The notes beneath the pieces are model-generated. The model worked only from the letters and a program-made list of their open reading frames with translations, was not told the origin of the DNA and ran no database searches. 20,069 bases of DNA from Chara braunii (Eukaryota > Streptophyta > Charophyceae > Charales > Characeae): assembly GCA_003427395.1 (NCBI GenBank), contig BFEA01000425.1, positions 310,214 through 330,282 of the forward strand. The letters are read 5' to 3'. Both the position numbers and the translations under genes were made by a program. This document shows, piece by piece, positions 1 through 9,429 of this stretch. Each line of letters opens with the position of its first letter. The first letter of the stretch is position 1.

Positions 1-45
1 AATAACAAGTGCCGGTCAAAAGTGGTCTTGGTCAGGAACTTGATT

Positions 46-1345
46 TTACGATCTAACCTCTCTTCCGCCTTCCTGGCCACCCCAAACCCATTCCTGATCC
101 TGACGGACTAACTTCCTCAGGTGTTCAGTCTTAGCGGCAAAGTTATTGACGAAGGCCCTCCAAAATCTACACGTACCAAGGAAGCTCCTGACATCAGTTA
201 TTGAGTGGAACGGAACTGGCCACTCAGTAATCTTGTCCGTCTTCTTCACATCCGGCCTTCGGCCCTTCTCATTGCAGACTATCCCCAAGATAGTCGCTTC
301 CCTCATGCAGTGTCTAGATTTGGCCCCGCTTGCCGTGAGGTTATGCTCTTCAAGCAGGCTCAGGACCTTTTCGAGGTCCTGGATGTGTTTCCAGACAAAG
401 CGCCTTACCCCTGGTGAGACTTCGTCGCTCTCTTTCATCGCTGGCCCCTTCACTGCCAAATCGTCTATGTATGGCTGTGTGATATGGGGGTTGACAGACT
501 GCATGGCCCGAATCATGGCCCGTTGGACCATTGCTACTGCATTGGTCCACCCTTGTGGGGCCACGTTCATGTGGACTAATCCTCGCGGCGTGTGCATAGC
601 CGTCACCGACCTATCCGGCGGGTAGACTGGGAACTGATCGTATCCTGAGTAAAGGTCTATAAGCGAAATTATAGGCCTTCCAGCACAGGATTCCGACAGC
701 GCGTCTGCATTCGGCAGTCCTCCAGCATCTCGCACGGTCACTGCATTCAGTCTTTGCAAATCCTGCACCCACCGCAGCGTCCCGTTAGGCTTAATAAAGC
801 AGAACCACGGGGACGCATACNGTCCACTTGAATAGTCGGCGACGTGAGTACGTATCTTGCCGTCGAGGTAATCCACCACCTTCCTTTCCTCGTCAGGATT
901 GGGATATCGCACCCCTCTCATGTTCCAAGGCTCGTGTGGCACGGTGTGGATGCGGATCATAGGTATCTTGTCCACATCCAACCTGCCATGCTCCTCGTCA
1001 CTAAACGCGTAGGCGCGATGCTTCCTCTTCATTAATTCCACCATCAACGTTCGCTCCTGAGGCAGCAGGAAATCAGACTCCCCTATGATCAACTCCTTCT
1101 CGTTCCCTTCGTTGATACGACATGGCCCTGCAGAAGCACATTCCCTCATTCGTCATATCAACCCTCGTTCCCTCTCGTAATATGCTTCCTCGTCCTCTGT
1201 AACGAGGACGGGTACCGGGCGACACTTCTTGTCTACCGTCTTGTACCGCCTTTGGGATCCCTGCTTGACCCGTCCCCTAAAAAAAGCCGACTCACGGATT
1301 ATGTTTGCGCTGATGCGGGGTTCCCTCCGCTGCCTGGGAGCCGAT
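46..1345 (-). pseudogene. pol: Ty3/Gypsy reverse transcriptase segment of pol, broken
   Basis: This segment would copy element RNA into cDNA in cytoplasmic virus-like particles. The uninterrupted stretch 1149-46 gives 367 codons. It shows the SPW..FIKPNGTLRW entry, DLYSGYDQ in the palm, the catalytic YIDD box at 471-460, and the thumb/connection motif DVRSFLGTCRFWRAF. Between YIDD and the thumb is an insertion with PGVRRFVWKHIQDLEK, which I associate with fungal-type and some algal Ty3 elements. The same frame extends upstream from 1149 to about 1345 across one TGA near 1155. A frame change near 60 separates it from the start of the next domain, whose reading continues in another frame to position 1. 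One ambiguous base falls at 821. RNase H is absent. Confidence 0.92.
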
Positions 1346-2765
1346 ATACCAATTCCAACCTTCCTGTCTCAGGGCATTCCAGAACTTGTTCCCTCAAGGC
1401 CTGGATGGCACCTGGATCTGCCATCTCATGCGCGGCCACCAGGTCCATGGCCTTCCCAACATCTGACAGGTTAAGGGAAAATGCTTTCACCCTCTCTCCT
1501 GCTTCGGGCTCTGCCCAGAGCCTCCTACGCTCCCCTTCCGACTCCTCGATTGTGAATGATCCTGGACTGGGCCGATTCCTTATACTCCTTGGCCCGGTGT
1601 TCCTGCAAGTAATTATTTCATAATTCATGCAGGCAGGATCGCATAAGAGGAGGATCAACGTCTCATCATGTTTGTTGAACATCACAGTCTCTGTCCTGCT
1701 TAGGAATGACCTCCCCAAGAGGATTCCATGGTCCACGTCCGGCATTATGAAAAAACATGCCCTGGCCTTCACCTTTCCAACCTCGACAAGCACATTCGAG
1801 GCTGTCCCGCAAAACACGGCCTTACAGCTGGCTCCATGTAGAATACCGCAGTCAGAACGGTCTATATCCAGCCCGAATCTGATCGCGTCCGCCTCCCGAA
1901 TAATGTTCATCTCTGCCCCGGTGTCCACCATTGCTGCGCACTTGGAACCCTTCACCATCAAATCCACCGTACCGCAGGCTACGCACTTCCAGTCCATCTT
2001 CGTATTTGACTCTGCCCACTCTGCCTCCTTGGGCAGGATCGTACCCAGATGGACATTGGGCACCAGGCGCCGTGATAACCTCCCCTTCAGTTCATCGCGG
2101 AGTCGCGGGGCTGACGCTAGGATTTCCTTCAGGATCATGACGTCATTATGCCCTTCCAGCAGCCGGTCAATCACCTTCTCTACGTCAAATCCCTCTTCCA
2201 ACCGGACCGCGTATTTCTTCTTTTTGGGCGGTCCGTCATGTATGACCGGTTCGGCCTCTCCCCTGGTTCCCTTTTTCCTTGCCCGCTGCTCCGCTCTCTG
2301 ATCCTCTTCTCTGCGCAGCCTCTCGTCCTCTTCCTCTTCATCATCGCCGTCCTCTACTTCCACAGCCTCTTTCCTTCTCCCTGGTTCGGGTTCCCTCCTT
2401 GGAGGCTCTTGGCTGGCACTGGCCTTGGCTTGATTCCTCGTTCGCGCTGCCTGTGCCAGCCGGGCCTGCGGAGTGAGGGGTCTACCCCTCATTCCCGATT
2501 GTGGGCACGACCCCACCACATTTACTCCGGGTCGCCTAGGCGCTGACTCCGGGCCGGAGTCATAGAGGAATACTGTGGGGATGTTAGACCTCCATCCNTT
2601 CACTTCTTCACAAAGGCCCACCAACTTTTGTTGGTACCTCCCCATCTTATCCAGCAAGTCCTCCATCTTCTCAAATAAGACGGACGGAGGCTCCGTTCTT
2701 TCCTCCTCATCCTCGTCATCTGACTCGATGATTATGACCTCTTCCGTCTCACTTCCTCCTCGTAG
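1299..2765 (-). pseudogene. pol: Ty3/Gypsy acidic linker and aspartic protease segment of pol
   Basis: In this frame the reading is open from about 2765 to a TAA at 1299. It begins with an acidic stretch (ESDDEDEEER), then a charged low-complexity linker with runs of E, D and R, then a retropepsin-like domain with MVDTGAEMNII (DTG at 1925-1917) and a later hydrophobic-Gly motif ILLGRSFL. Retropepsins of this family cut the Gag-Pol polyprotein. The frame is one step away from both Gag upstream and RT downstream. The Gag frame ends at TGA 2751-2749, only about 15 nt past the opening of this frame. This could be a programmed frameshift or simply an indel; the second frame change before RT favours decay by indels. 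Confidence 0.85.
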
Positions 2766-2991
2766 TCACTTCCTCATCGCTTCCCACTTCTTCCACCCCA
2801 AATGGTGGTTCCTCCTTTTCCTGCCATAGCCTGAACATGGCAGGGGGTGGCGGCCCAGCTGCCGCTCTTCGTTGGGCTTCAGCCCTCACTCCTCCAANCC
2901 TTCTGTCAATGGCCTCCCCAAACTGATCGTAGATATTCTCATCCATAGTAGAGGAAATCAGTCCGCTTCTCTCGTCTTCCCGTCTTACATT

Positions 2992-3033
2992 ACAGAACCT
3001 TATAGTGTGGCCTTACTGGTCACAATGTTGACA
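2992..3033 (-). other. CCHC zinc knuckle of Gag, with a stop inside it
   Basis: The minus-strand Gag frame reads CQHCDQ, then a TAA codon at 3015-3013, then GHTIRFC. The spacing C-X2-C-X4-H-X4-C is that of the retroviral and Ty3 nucleocapsid knuckle, which binds element RNA. The stop replaces a non-ligand residue, so the zinc ligands themselves are all preserved. This confirms that the protein upstream is Gag and that Gag stays in one frame through the repeat region. Confidence 0.88.
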
Positions 3034-3090
3034 GATGGCCGTCCTCCAGTCAAAACGGGGTCTTCCATACCCCTGACTTCCCTAATCCCC

Positions 3091-3236
3091 CTGGCCTTGA
3101 TACCCCTTGCCTTGATACCCCTGGCCTTGGTACCCCTGACCTTGACTCCCTTGGCCTTGTTACCCCTGGCCTTGACTCCCTTGGCCTTGGTACCCCTGGC
3201 CTTGACTCCCTTGGCCTTGGTACCCCTGGCCTTGGT
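3091..3236 (-). repeat. 15-bp tandem repeat encoding a Gly-Gln-rich Gag segment
   Basis: The plus strand shows roughly ten tandem copies of a 15-bp unit built on CCTTGGTACCCCTGG and variants. On the minus strand the Gag frame reads as repeated QGQGYQGQGS-type pentapeptides. Units alternate between Tyr and Ser forms, giving a partial 30-bp higher-order period. The repeat sits directly before the zinc knuckle, where many Gag proteins carry basic or Gly-rich RNA-binding tails. One unit has a TAA (3162-3160) where sister units have a Tyr codon TAC, so that stop arose inside the array. Confidence 0.9.
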
Positions 3237-4467
3237 CATTCCATTGCCTTCCTATTCCGCCGCCATTCCTGCCTCGCCCCCTTCCTCCACCCCTCCCTCC
3301 GTTGCCTTGATTGCCCTGCCCCTGGTTCCCACCTCCTACAACACTGCCCTGTGANCTGGGATCAGGTGACGGTGGCGGGGCCACAGGTTGGGCCTGGGCC
3401 GCGGGGTAGATGGGTGGTGGCATACTCGTTTGCGGTCCGGCTACTGGCGGCGGGCTTCCCCATGACACAATTGCATTGATCACCGGCCAGGGCCACTGTC
3501 TGTAGGAGGGCGCCCCACCTTGCGAGGGGCCCGTACTAGATGATGGAGCCGCCACATTTAAAGGGGCTGCTGCCTGGGCCTGAGGCGCCTGCGCTTTTCC
3601 TGATCCATGTCCGCCCTGCGCCAAATTTCGCACTTTGCGCTGGACCTTCGTCAGGTGCTGCGGCACTGACTCTTCCTCTTCCCGGAGCTCCTCCTGACCA
3701 GCCTCCTCTATCACTAGCTCTTTTCCTTTTACTTTGATAGCCGTCACCACCCTCCTTTGCACCACCGGCTCTGTCGCATACCCTAGCTGTGCCAATACTT
3801 CTGTAACAATCCTTGTTACTCCCGGGGTCCTAGAAGCGGTCGCATCTCTTTCCTTTCTCTTCTGCCTTTGCAGGCGTACCCGACGTTGTTCCACCCGGTC
3901 CAAGCACCCAACTTCCACCCCTCTGTCAATGGTGGCCCAGGTGAGCTTAGTGCTACCTCCTCCATGTCTCGTCAACTCGACGGCCTCCGACGCTGTGAGT
4001 AGTCCCTGGAAGATGACGCACTGTGCTTCCTCCGAAATCTCATGGACCTTCCGCGCCCTCTTCTTAAATTCTTGAACAAAGGCCCTTATAGTCGTAAAAT
4101 CCTCTTTGTTCATCGCTTCAAGGTCCGTGGTAGTCAACAACCCGTCTCCCAGGCGGTATTTCCTCTACATCCCCTCCTTGAACCTCTCCCAGCTACCTTG
4201 AGCCGCATCTATGACTTTCTTCACCTCCTGATGGTAGCTGTGGAGGACATACTGAAGGATGCGTTGAAACTTTACAACATTCGACCGCCCGACCAAAGCT
4301 TGTTCCACCCGCTCTAGCCATTCTGAGACTCTCTCCCCTCAGAAATGGAAAGTATCGACCTTTGGGATGTTGCTCGGGTTCCTTTCATGTCGGTCGATGG
4401 CTGCGATGAGGTCATCGAGTGTCAGGCCCTTCTTGGGAACAAATGATGCGCCGCCAGTCTCAGGCAT

Positions 4468-4765
4468 CTTGACAGCCTCTTCTTTTTAAGTTCCCTGGCA
4501 AAAGAAAACAAGCACATCCCCTTATTCAACATTATACCTTGATCGGTCTATTCCATCCGTCCTACCTAACCCTTAGTACTTACTTTACCCAATGTTAACA
4601 CAATCGTCCCTCATACTTCCTCTACTTAGGTAGGTAAATTTCCTCACCTATACTTAGTCATTCATATATTCCTTCATTACCTTCTCATCACTCCTTTATG
4701 CCTTTTCTTATTCACTTCTCATACCCGGATGTCGTTCCACCAGGGACAGCGGTAGGCTTTCCGTT
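4468..4765 (-). other. 5' leader of the Ty3/Gypsy element
   Basis: This is the interval between the primer binding site and the Gag start on the minus strand, about 300 nt. It holds no ORF of note. It is AT- and pyrimidine-rich on the plus strand. A packaging signal would be expected here by analogy with other LTR elements, but I see no motif that shows one. Confidence 0.6.
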
Positions 4766-4784
4766 ATCCCCGGCAACGACGCCA
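4766..4784 (-). promoter_or_regulatory. Primer binding site matching tRNA-Asp
   Basis: On the minus strand this reads TGGCGTCGTTGCCGGGGAT. Plant Gypsy elements primed by tRNA-Asp typically carry TGGCGCCGTTGCCGGGGA, so there is a single C-to-T difference in a CpG context. It is followed in the sense direction by the leader and Gag, and preceded by a sequence ending in CGACA, a plausible LTR end, with two bases between. The tRNA assignment rests on recalled plant PBS sequences and was not searched. Confidence 0.75.
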
Positions 4785-4785
4785 C

Positions 4786-5288
4786 CTGTCGAGCGCAATC
4801 GGTCCGGCACCGCACGGGGGCAGCGCGGGACCCTCCCGGCCGCGTCACGCAGGAGTTGGTTTTAAAACCCTTCGTCGCAATATACATGGAGCTTCCATAA
4901 GCCACTCCGGCCGAGTGCGCCAGCCATACCTCTCGCGAGCCCCTACGACAGGATAGGGCCTACGCGAGGCACGACTTACCTACACCTTACGAGAGATGTC
5001 ACCTCCCTTCGGTGGGCGTATCCCCGCCAAGCTACCAGCCCACAGTACGAAAGCTAATCAGTTGCAATCGCAGAGGTTGGTCAGCCGAGGGCGTTTCTCG
5101 TTCGCTGTAGCATAGGGGGTACACGCGGTAATACGCCTCTATCGTACCCGCACGCGAATCGGCATTTTGGGGGGGCTGAGGTCCCAATCGCGACCCGTCG
5201 TCGGTCGCCTAGGACGAATCCCACACACCACGCGCACTTCACTTTACGAATACACATGCACACAAAACAACACATATACGAGACGACA
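4786..5288 (-). repeat. Candidate LTR of the Ty3/Gypsy element (outer end uncertain)
   Basis: The inner end is anchored by the primer binding site: on the plus strand it begins TGTCGAGCGC at 4786, two bases from the PBS. LTRs normally start TG and end CA with short inverted ends. The nearest matching outer end is CGACA at 5284-5288, giving a 503-bp LTR with TGTCG/CGACA ends. Another CGACA at 5303-5307 would fit equally. In the sense direction a TATA-like TCGTATATGTG lies just inside this outer end. The second LTR is outside the window, so the length cannot be checked and the true LTR may be longer. Confidence 0.35.
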
Positions 5289-6290
5289 CAACACAAACAA
5301 CGCGACAACGCTCCTAGCCCTTTGGTAGCCGACCCATAACTTTCCAACGCGGAAATCGAATAGGCGTCGCGCGCGAGACTAGGTATAAGACCGCGCGGAC
5401 GCAGGGCTATCGCATATCAACTCGCAAATGCGATTGTACACAAGCAGTCGCAATGATGGCGTACTATGTAGTGCCCACAATCAAGCGGCCTCTCGTGAAA
5501 TCGAGTACCGCTTATGACACTCGAGTGTCTAACTTGAAGTGTCGTGAGGGCGTAACCCTTCATGACATTGCACGGCTGAAGGAATAGTCGTGCAGCCGCT
5601 GCGATACCTCCGACTCTTGGCCTGAGTGTCTTGGTAGGCCAATCAAATACGCTCTGCGCGAAGGAAAACCCCTCCCCTGCAGAGCCTAGGGCTTGGGGTG
5701 TTCTAGACAAGGACCTCGAATCCCGGCCCAGGACCAAACGTCCGACTAAGAAAATCATCAAAAAGCAGGAACAAATATAGAAGTAGGGGCCTCCCCGAAG
5801 TTCCTCGGTCCCAGCTTCTGAGTGGGGCTTTAATATGGGGACTCTTCAACCCATGCAAACATTCATCCCAAGTATACCCATGTATACGTATATAAGGGTT
5901 AAGTATGTGACGATTACTTTTCACGGCTTCACTGGGATTTCTCACAATAATACGTATATGTGTGATCGCAGGCAACCAAATCCATAATCTGACTTACAAC
6001 ACATACCTGCAGTCACATCAACGAACCAAATCAACAACCCACACATTACACGGAGTCAATCCCAACCACCTTCGACACTTAAACCCCTCGCTTTAGCCAT
6101 ACAAGCCCCAAAACCTCCTGTCCAACCAACCTTAATTAAATACTGAGTACCTTTGTTAAATGGTCATTCAATAAAAGTCCGGGTGAAAACTTTAATAAAA
6201 CAACGAAGATCACCAGGGCTAAGGCCTTTTAGGTTGAGTGTGGAGGGAGAGTTGAAATTGAGTCGTAGACCGACGAATCGGCAACCAACC
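5289..6290. other. Non-coding flank or rest of LTR, no gene seen
   Basis: No ORF here resembles a protein I recognise. The stretch is of mixed composition on the left and becomes AT-richer from about 5850. It may contain the remainder of a longer LTR or older repeat debris. No tRNA-like cloverleaf or clear promoter was found. Confidence 0.5.
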
Positions 6291-6329
6291 TGTTATCAGT
6301 GATAACAGAAAGTGATCCTCAAGGGATCA
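6291..6329. repeat. Two adjacent short perfect palindromes
   Basis: TGTTATCAGTGATAACA (6291-6307) is a perfect 8-bp inverted repeat around one base. Six bases further on, TGATCC...GGATCA (6313-6329) is a 6-bp inverted repeat around five bases. They mark the transition into AT-rich DNA. Their function is unknown; such sites can bind dimeric proteins or mark transposon ends. Confidence 0.6.
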
Positions 6330-6589
6330 AGCTGGATCTAGCCCTGAACTTGGATCAAATGATCAAAAGGACCTGTAACACACGGCATACCAATCCCCAA
6401 GCTAAGATCATAAGTGTATAGAGAATACAACTCCATAATACACCCTCACTCAAAGTCTCCTTATAAGTTAAACCTAAGTCTACTTTTAAGTCAGTGCTTA
6501 AGCCAAAGGTAGACCAACTGCAGAATCTCCCATATTCTGGGTGGATCGCCTGAATCACCACCTTATAAAATATAATCTATCTCCCATAA
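6330..6589. other. AT-rich spacer before the 124-bp array, no gene
   Basis: No protein-like ORF is visible. The sequence does not carry the AAATTT-GGCAGC core of the array that follows, so the array appears to start after about 6590, although a strongly diverged unit cannot be excluded. Confidence 0.5.
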
Positions 6590-7285
6590 ACTAAGAAAAT
6601 TTCGGCTGCGTTTTCCGTAGGAAAAATGCCTTTTAAGAATTTATATAAGTCAGAATATGAAAAGTATAAATAATTTCTAACTCCGGAAAGCCAAATTTTG
6701 TCAAACTCTCTAAATTAGTACAAATTTGGGCAGCATTTCCTTTAGATAGGGAGACTTCCCAGATTTATACTAAGTTAAATATAAAAGCAGAAATAATCTA
6801 TAACTCTGGAAAATCAAATTTTGTCTAGCTCTCTGAATTAGTAGAAATTTGGGCAACACTCCCTTTAGAAAGGGAGACTTCCCAGATTTATACTCAGTCA
6901 GATATGAGCTCGAAGAACAACTCAAATTCAACTTTAGACTTAATTTAACTAATTCCTTAATTTTGTAGAAATTTCAGCAGCACTCCCTCTAGAAAGGTGC
7001 TATTCTAAAATTTATATAAGGCTAAGTTTAGATTTTCAAAGTAACTTTTGGCTTCTCAAAGTTCAATTTTGTCTAACTCCCTGAATTAGCAGAAATTTGG
7101 GCAGCACTCCTTTTAGAAAAGAAGACTTCCCAGATTTTAACGAAGCCAGGTATATAAAAAAGACTAGTTGAACTCTGACAAGTCAAAAGTTGACTAACTT
7201 CTTGGATTTGTAGAAATTTCGGCAGCGCTTCCCGTAGGAAAAGTAGTTTGTCAAGATTTACACAAAGTCAAGTATAAGAAAAGAT
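6590..7285. repeat. Satellite-like tandem array, six units of about 124 bp
   Basis: The core AAATTT followed by CGGCAGC- or GGGCAGC-like sequence begins at 6597, 6722, 6845, 6969, 7093 and 7214, giving steps of 125, 123, 124, 124 and 121 bp. Each unit also shares an upstream part of the type TCAAATTTTGTCTAACTC, in units 2-6, and a downstream part CTTCCCAGATTTATA in the better-preserved units. The centre of each unit is a short inverted repeat whose stem differs between units: TTTTCC/GGAAAA in unit 1, CTCCCT/AGGGAG in unit 3, TTCC/GGAA in unit 6. Units 1 and 6 are more alike than their neighbours. No continuous reading frame runs through the array. I do not recognise the family. Confidence 0.85.
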
Positions 7286-7547
7286 CTNAGAAAATGCAGG
7301 AACTGACCTAAGTAANGAAAGTTATTACANAATATGCAGGAATTGTTACTAACTCCTATGGCTCTAGCACGTGGCGAGCAACTANAGCAACTACCTATAA
7401 AATTGAAACCCAAACAAAACTAGTCATCCCATTCANTCACGTGCAAACCAAACCACAAGTGTAAGTACTNTCACCATCCCAAGTTCATTCCATATAGATA
7501 GTTCATGAATCTTCAANTTCTTGAATCCTTATACCCATCTTACGTAA
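7286..7547. other. AT-rich spacer between the two repeat arrays
   Basis: No gene is visible. A short direct repeat occurs, AAATGCAGGAACTG near 7293 and ATATGCAGGAATTG near 7332, and scattered single ambiguous bases begin at 7288. The 124-bp core is not seen here. Confidence 0.5.
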
Positions 7548-8245
7548 GATATAGTGCTGGACCATTCACTATGGAAACAATGGCCTGTTTGTCTTTATGA
7601 TATACACGAACAGGTTGCACAACTACTTCTTTCTTCTTTTGGGCAGACGACTAGGCCATTCACCATGGAAACAATGCCTAGTCGCNNTGAGCTGTTTAAT
7701 ATCCAAAGATTAGTATTTCTCTGATTTTGTTTCCNAAAGAAAAAGANAAATATGGGCAGGGGACTGAACCANTCACAGTAGAAACAAATGTTCAACTTGC
7801 NCAGACTATTTCCATTTATATTTTNTATTTTCNTTTTTCTNTTCTTAATGAATGATATGGCTTAACGGTGGACCATTCACAGTAGAAACTATGCCCAGCT
7901 GCCAGTTCACATGCAAATATACATAAAATACTTTCTTTTATACTTAGTTTAAATTATGTGCGTGGTTTTCAGGCTAAACCATTCACCATGGAAACAATGC
8001 TTAGCCTTAGACAAAAAATCCTCCCTCAGAATAAACAAGAATTTAACCCCCCTTCAATCAGACAATCCCTCAGAGTTAACTAAGGTAGCCAGACCATTTA
8101 CAGTAGAAACAATGCCTGGCTCCTCAGAAAACAATCAAATAAACACAGCGACTAGGTCATTCACAGTAGAAACAATGCCTGATCCTTCAGAAAACAGCCA
8201 AATAAACATAGCCCTAAGCCATTCACAGTAGAAACAATGCTCAGG
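7548..8245. repeat. Eight dispersed hairpin repeats with a conserved loop
   Basis: Eight copies of CCATTCACAGTAGAAACAATG or close variants start near 7562, 7656, 7769, 7872, 7979, 8093, 8155 and 8219. In most copies CATT and AATG pair, and the bases outside continue the pairing with different sequences: CGACTAGG/CCTAGTCG (7648-7684), GGCTAA/TTAGCC (7972-8006), AGCCAG/CTGGCT (8087-8121), CCTAAG/CTCAGG with one mismatch (8213-8245). Copies at 7562, 7872 and 8155 pair less well. The loop is CACAGTAGAAAC, CACCATGGAAAC or near variants. Spacing is irregular, about 60-115 bp. The last copies also share intervening sequence (TCAGAAAACARYCAAATAAAC). A peptide reading PFTVETMP exists in many copies but is not in a continuous frame. 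Confidence 0.85.
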
Positions 8246-9429
8246 CTTTGGTTGACCCGGTCAAACGTATGCATTCTACCTTCCTCCCACCTTCCCCTAG
8301 TTCATCCTTAGTCTGCTTTCAATCAGAACAAAGTAGAAACTTAGGCTTCACTCTCACACATTCTTTCCAGTTAGTCTGAATGGTCCTGAAGAGAAAACAA
8401 AAATCATAGGGACAACACATGCATACGGCAATCATACTACAGGGATATAGGCAAACATGGGTAGTAGAAGGCTGTACGGATGAAGATGATTTACCTGAAG
8501 GTTCCCTGCCTCCAGAACCCCTCCTGAGTTCCGGCAGAGCTCCCNCAATCGGTGGGTGGACTCCCCACAGAGTCTTGANGCGGACTTACGGGTTGCAATC
8601 CCGCCTGCCGCCTTCCNCTCGTAACCANGGACTAGACTGAGAGTAAGAAGGGCAGAATGAGNAAATTTATAGTCGCTCAGATCCAAGANTGNTGCTCTCA
8701 GTCTCGNAGGAGAGGGCCTTGTAATCTTNGATCGCTTGAGGGCCCCGNAATNATGGCCNAAACAAGACCAGCTGGGTCAACTCCGAAGTCCAACCTGCCA
8801 AGTCAAACCTTTGTCGGTCTCTCAAGCCCTGACACTNATCTCCCTTCTTGTCCCNCCCNATCACTTCCCCAAGTCTCAATACCTCTCCTCANCNCAATCN
8901 CTGCCGCNNAACAGCCTGAANCAACCTGTAGCGGCCAACGACACCCAACANCAGCTTACCACGGCCTCTATANAGGCCAAAACAACAGGCTCCCGGACCA
9001 NATCGCCACCATGCTAAAAAAAAGGCTGCAGTCTCTCTCCTCAGAATCCCACTGCCGCTGTGCACCCCGACGAGGTGGTGCTCAAGGAGTTCACACTCCA
9101 CTACCAACCATAGCCGCCGCTCATGGTCNTCGCGGCAAGGGCAGTAAGGTACTCTACTACTGTCAATGGTAGGCGGCAGTTTGTACTGCACAACAGCAGC
9201 GGCTTGACTCAACAGTAAGNGGTAATTANCAATTTGTGACCGTCGTCCAAGTTTTGACNAAAACAGGAGCCTTATGACAGAACAATCACTCAAGCCAACA
9301 ACCGTTCCACCAGCCCGAGACTCAGTCGCAGGTGCATAGGTTGCGCTTAGGTATCATAATAACAGGCTGCATCAGCAGCACGGCAACCCACGTCTACTCT
9401 CCTCTCTTCCCAATGAAAACTGTTTACTT
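8246..9429. other. No recognisable gene; many ambiguous bases
   Basis: The ORFs in this stretch contain numerous ambiguous residues and show no motif I know. Single Ns are frequent from 7288 to 9259 and rare elsewhere in the window, as expected where near-identical repeat copies were merged or reads were low quality. Composition shifts from AT-rich to GC-richer near 8450, a possible junction between two insertions. Confidence 0.5.

Larger units (their letters stand above)
2749..4467 (-). pseudogene. gag: Ty3/Gypsy Gag, broken by four nonsense codons
   Basis: Gag forms the element's virus-like particle. The ATG at 4467-4465 is chosen because it opens the frame holding all later Gag features. 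A capsid-like part with VSEWLERVEQAL, FQRILQYVLHSYHQEV and FVQEFKKRARKVHEIS resembles retrotransposon Gag. A Pro/Ala-rich linker, a Gly/Arg/Gln-rich repeat and a CCHC knuckle follow. The 573-codon frame carries TGA at 4341-4339, TAG at 4167-4165, TAA at 3162-3160 and TAA at 3015-3013, and ends with TGA at 2751-2749. No frameshift is needed across this stretch, so decay here is by point changes. The tail after the knuckle (DENIYDQFGEAIDRR) leads to the frame change into the protease region. Confidence 0.9.
1..4784 (-). mobile_element. Ty3/Gypsy LTR retrotransposon, partial and decayed
   Basis: Read on the minus strand, the parts appear in the standard Ty3/Gypsy order: primer binding site (4784-4766), leader, Gag from an ATG at 4467, CCHC zinc knuckle (3033-2992), aspartic protease with a DTG triad (1925-1917), and reverse transcriptase with a YIDD box (471-460). 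RNase H, integrase, polypurine tract and the downstream LTR lie beyond the left edge or are lost. Gag and RT share one frame, while the protease segment lies in another, so at least two frame changes occur, near 2750-2765 and near 1345; a third is likely near 60. Several nonsense codons interrupt Gag and the region before RT. The copy cannot be autonomous. The reverse transcriptase assignment is secure; the exact clade is not. Confidence 0.93.

Noticed and set aside
146-625. Plus-strand ORF opposite the reverse transcriptase.
   Set aside because: It is the antisense shadow of the RT coding strand and has no motif of its own. The same applies to the plus-strand ORFs at 1252-4317.
4786-6307. 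A longer LTR ending at the palindrome at 6291-6307.
   Set aside because: The end AACA would fit a generic LTR border, but the partner LTR is outside the window and the TGTCG/CGACA pairing favours a shorter one. It cannot be decided here.
7548-8245. A CRISPR-like array because of regularly recurring short repeats.
   Set aside because: Repeat spacing is irregular, the spacers share sequence, the repeats vary, and the context is eukaryotic.
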